38,926 nt of DNA from an uncultured Oscillospiraceae bacterium. GTDB taxonomy: Bacteria > Bacillota > Clostridia > Oscillospirales > Oscillospiraceae. The notes below the pieces were generated by a model. It had not been told where the DNA came from. It saw nothing but the letters and a program-made list of their open reading frames with translations, and did no database searches. A program made the translations under genes and the position numbers. Numbering within the stretch: position 1 is the stretch's first letter; every line of letters begins with the position of its first letter. This document shows, piece by piece, positions 38,797 through 38,926 of this stretch. The stretch spans positions 1-38,926 of the forward strand of contig CATLAL010000024.1 in NCBI GenBank assembly GCA_949878425.1. The letters are read 5' to 3'.

Positions 38797-38926
38797 TTGA
38801 CGGATCATTGATCCGTTGGGAAGAGCCGGAACAGCGAAATGAACGAATTTTCGCCGCAAGGCGGAAATGAGCGATATGGAGCTTGTGACGGCGAGGCAGC
38901 GGTGCTGTGGAGCTATGACAGCCGGA
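38797..38926. other. Unassigned end of window
   Basis: A short palindrome GGATCATTGATCC lies at 38799-38811, next to the GldG junction. Open frames exist on both strands (plus frame MSDMELVTARQRCCGAMTAG from 38867), but I do not recognise a gene. Reminiscent of mobile-element flanking DNA; evidence is weak. Confidence 0.25.

Noticed and set aside
1..38926. tRNA or rRNA genes.
   Set aside because: No cloverleaf with GTTCRANNC T-arm or CCA end, and no rRNA segment, was seen on either strand by eye.

Overview
The window is chromosomal DNA from a GC-rich, spore-forming anaerobic clostridium. It is most like the gut Oscillospiraceae (Flavonifractor, Lawsonibacter or Intestinimonas type); this taxon is inferred from gene content and codon style, not from any search. 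The supporting genes are spoIIAA-spoIIAB-sigF, a complete rnf operon (C-D-G-E-A-B), serC/serA, Gram-positive lipoprotein and SLH surface proteins, and strong AGGAGG ribosome binding sites. Nearly all genes lie on the minus strand. The exceptions are galM, an SLH surface protein and a DUF975 membrane protein.

Layout, left to right: (1) 1-450, the 3' remnant of a serine recombinase. (2) 451-12820, a leftward transport locus. Read in its own direction it holds two paralogous lipoproteins (propeller-like N-terminus plus type 1 solute-binding domain), MalF- and MalG-type permeases, an HlyD-type adaptor, a two-TM MacB-periplasmic-core protein and an MsmK/UgpC-type ATPase. (3) 13083-14790, the spoIIA sporulation operon, with spoIIAA separated from spoIIAB by repeat DNA and a perfect 7-base Spo0A-box sequence in front. 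(4) 14876-15751, a YitT-family membrane protein. (5) 16052-21772, an apparent export/regulation cassette: a 160-aa lipoprotein, two half-size ABC exporters, a secreted protein with two tandem copies of what looks like the same domain, and a LytTR regulator with a degenerate receiver. (6) 21916-23185, a CVPC thioredoxin and a trigger-factor-like protein lacking the ribosome-binding domain. (7) 23769-26001, serC, a DUF6440 gene and serA. (8) galM and an 864-aa SLH protein on the plus strand. (9) 30320-35408, the rnf operon. (10) A DUF975 gene. (11) 36417-38926, a run of broken genes of lower GC: IS5-type transposase, HtrA-type protease, cytidylate-kinase-like protein, MATE and GldG-like fragments.

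Two families of dispersed intergenic repeats run through the region. One has CTAG/CTAA ends and long imperfect terminal inverted repeats (three full copies and two solo ends). The other is an A/T-rich perfect palindrome placed just after stop codons of leftward genes. They fill most of the unusually long gaps, including gaps inside operons.

The parts most worth follow-up are the mixed importer/exporter locus (451-12820) and the LytTR plus exporter plus secreted-domain cassette (16052-21772). Neither corresponds to a characterised system I can name.
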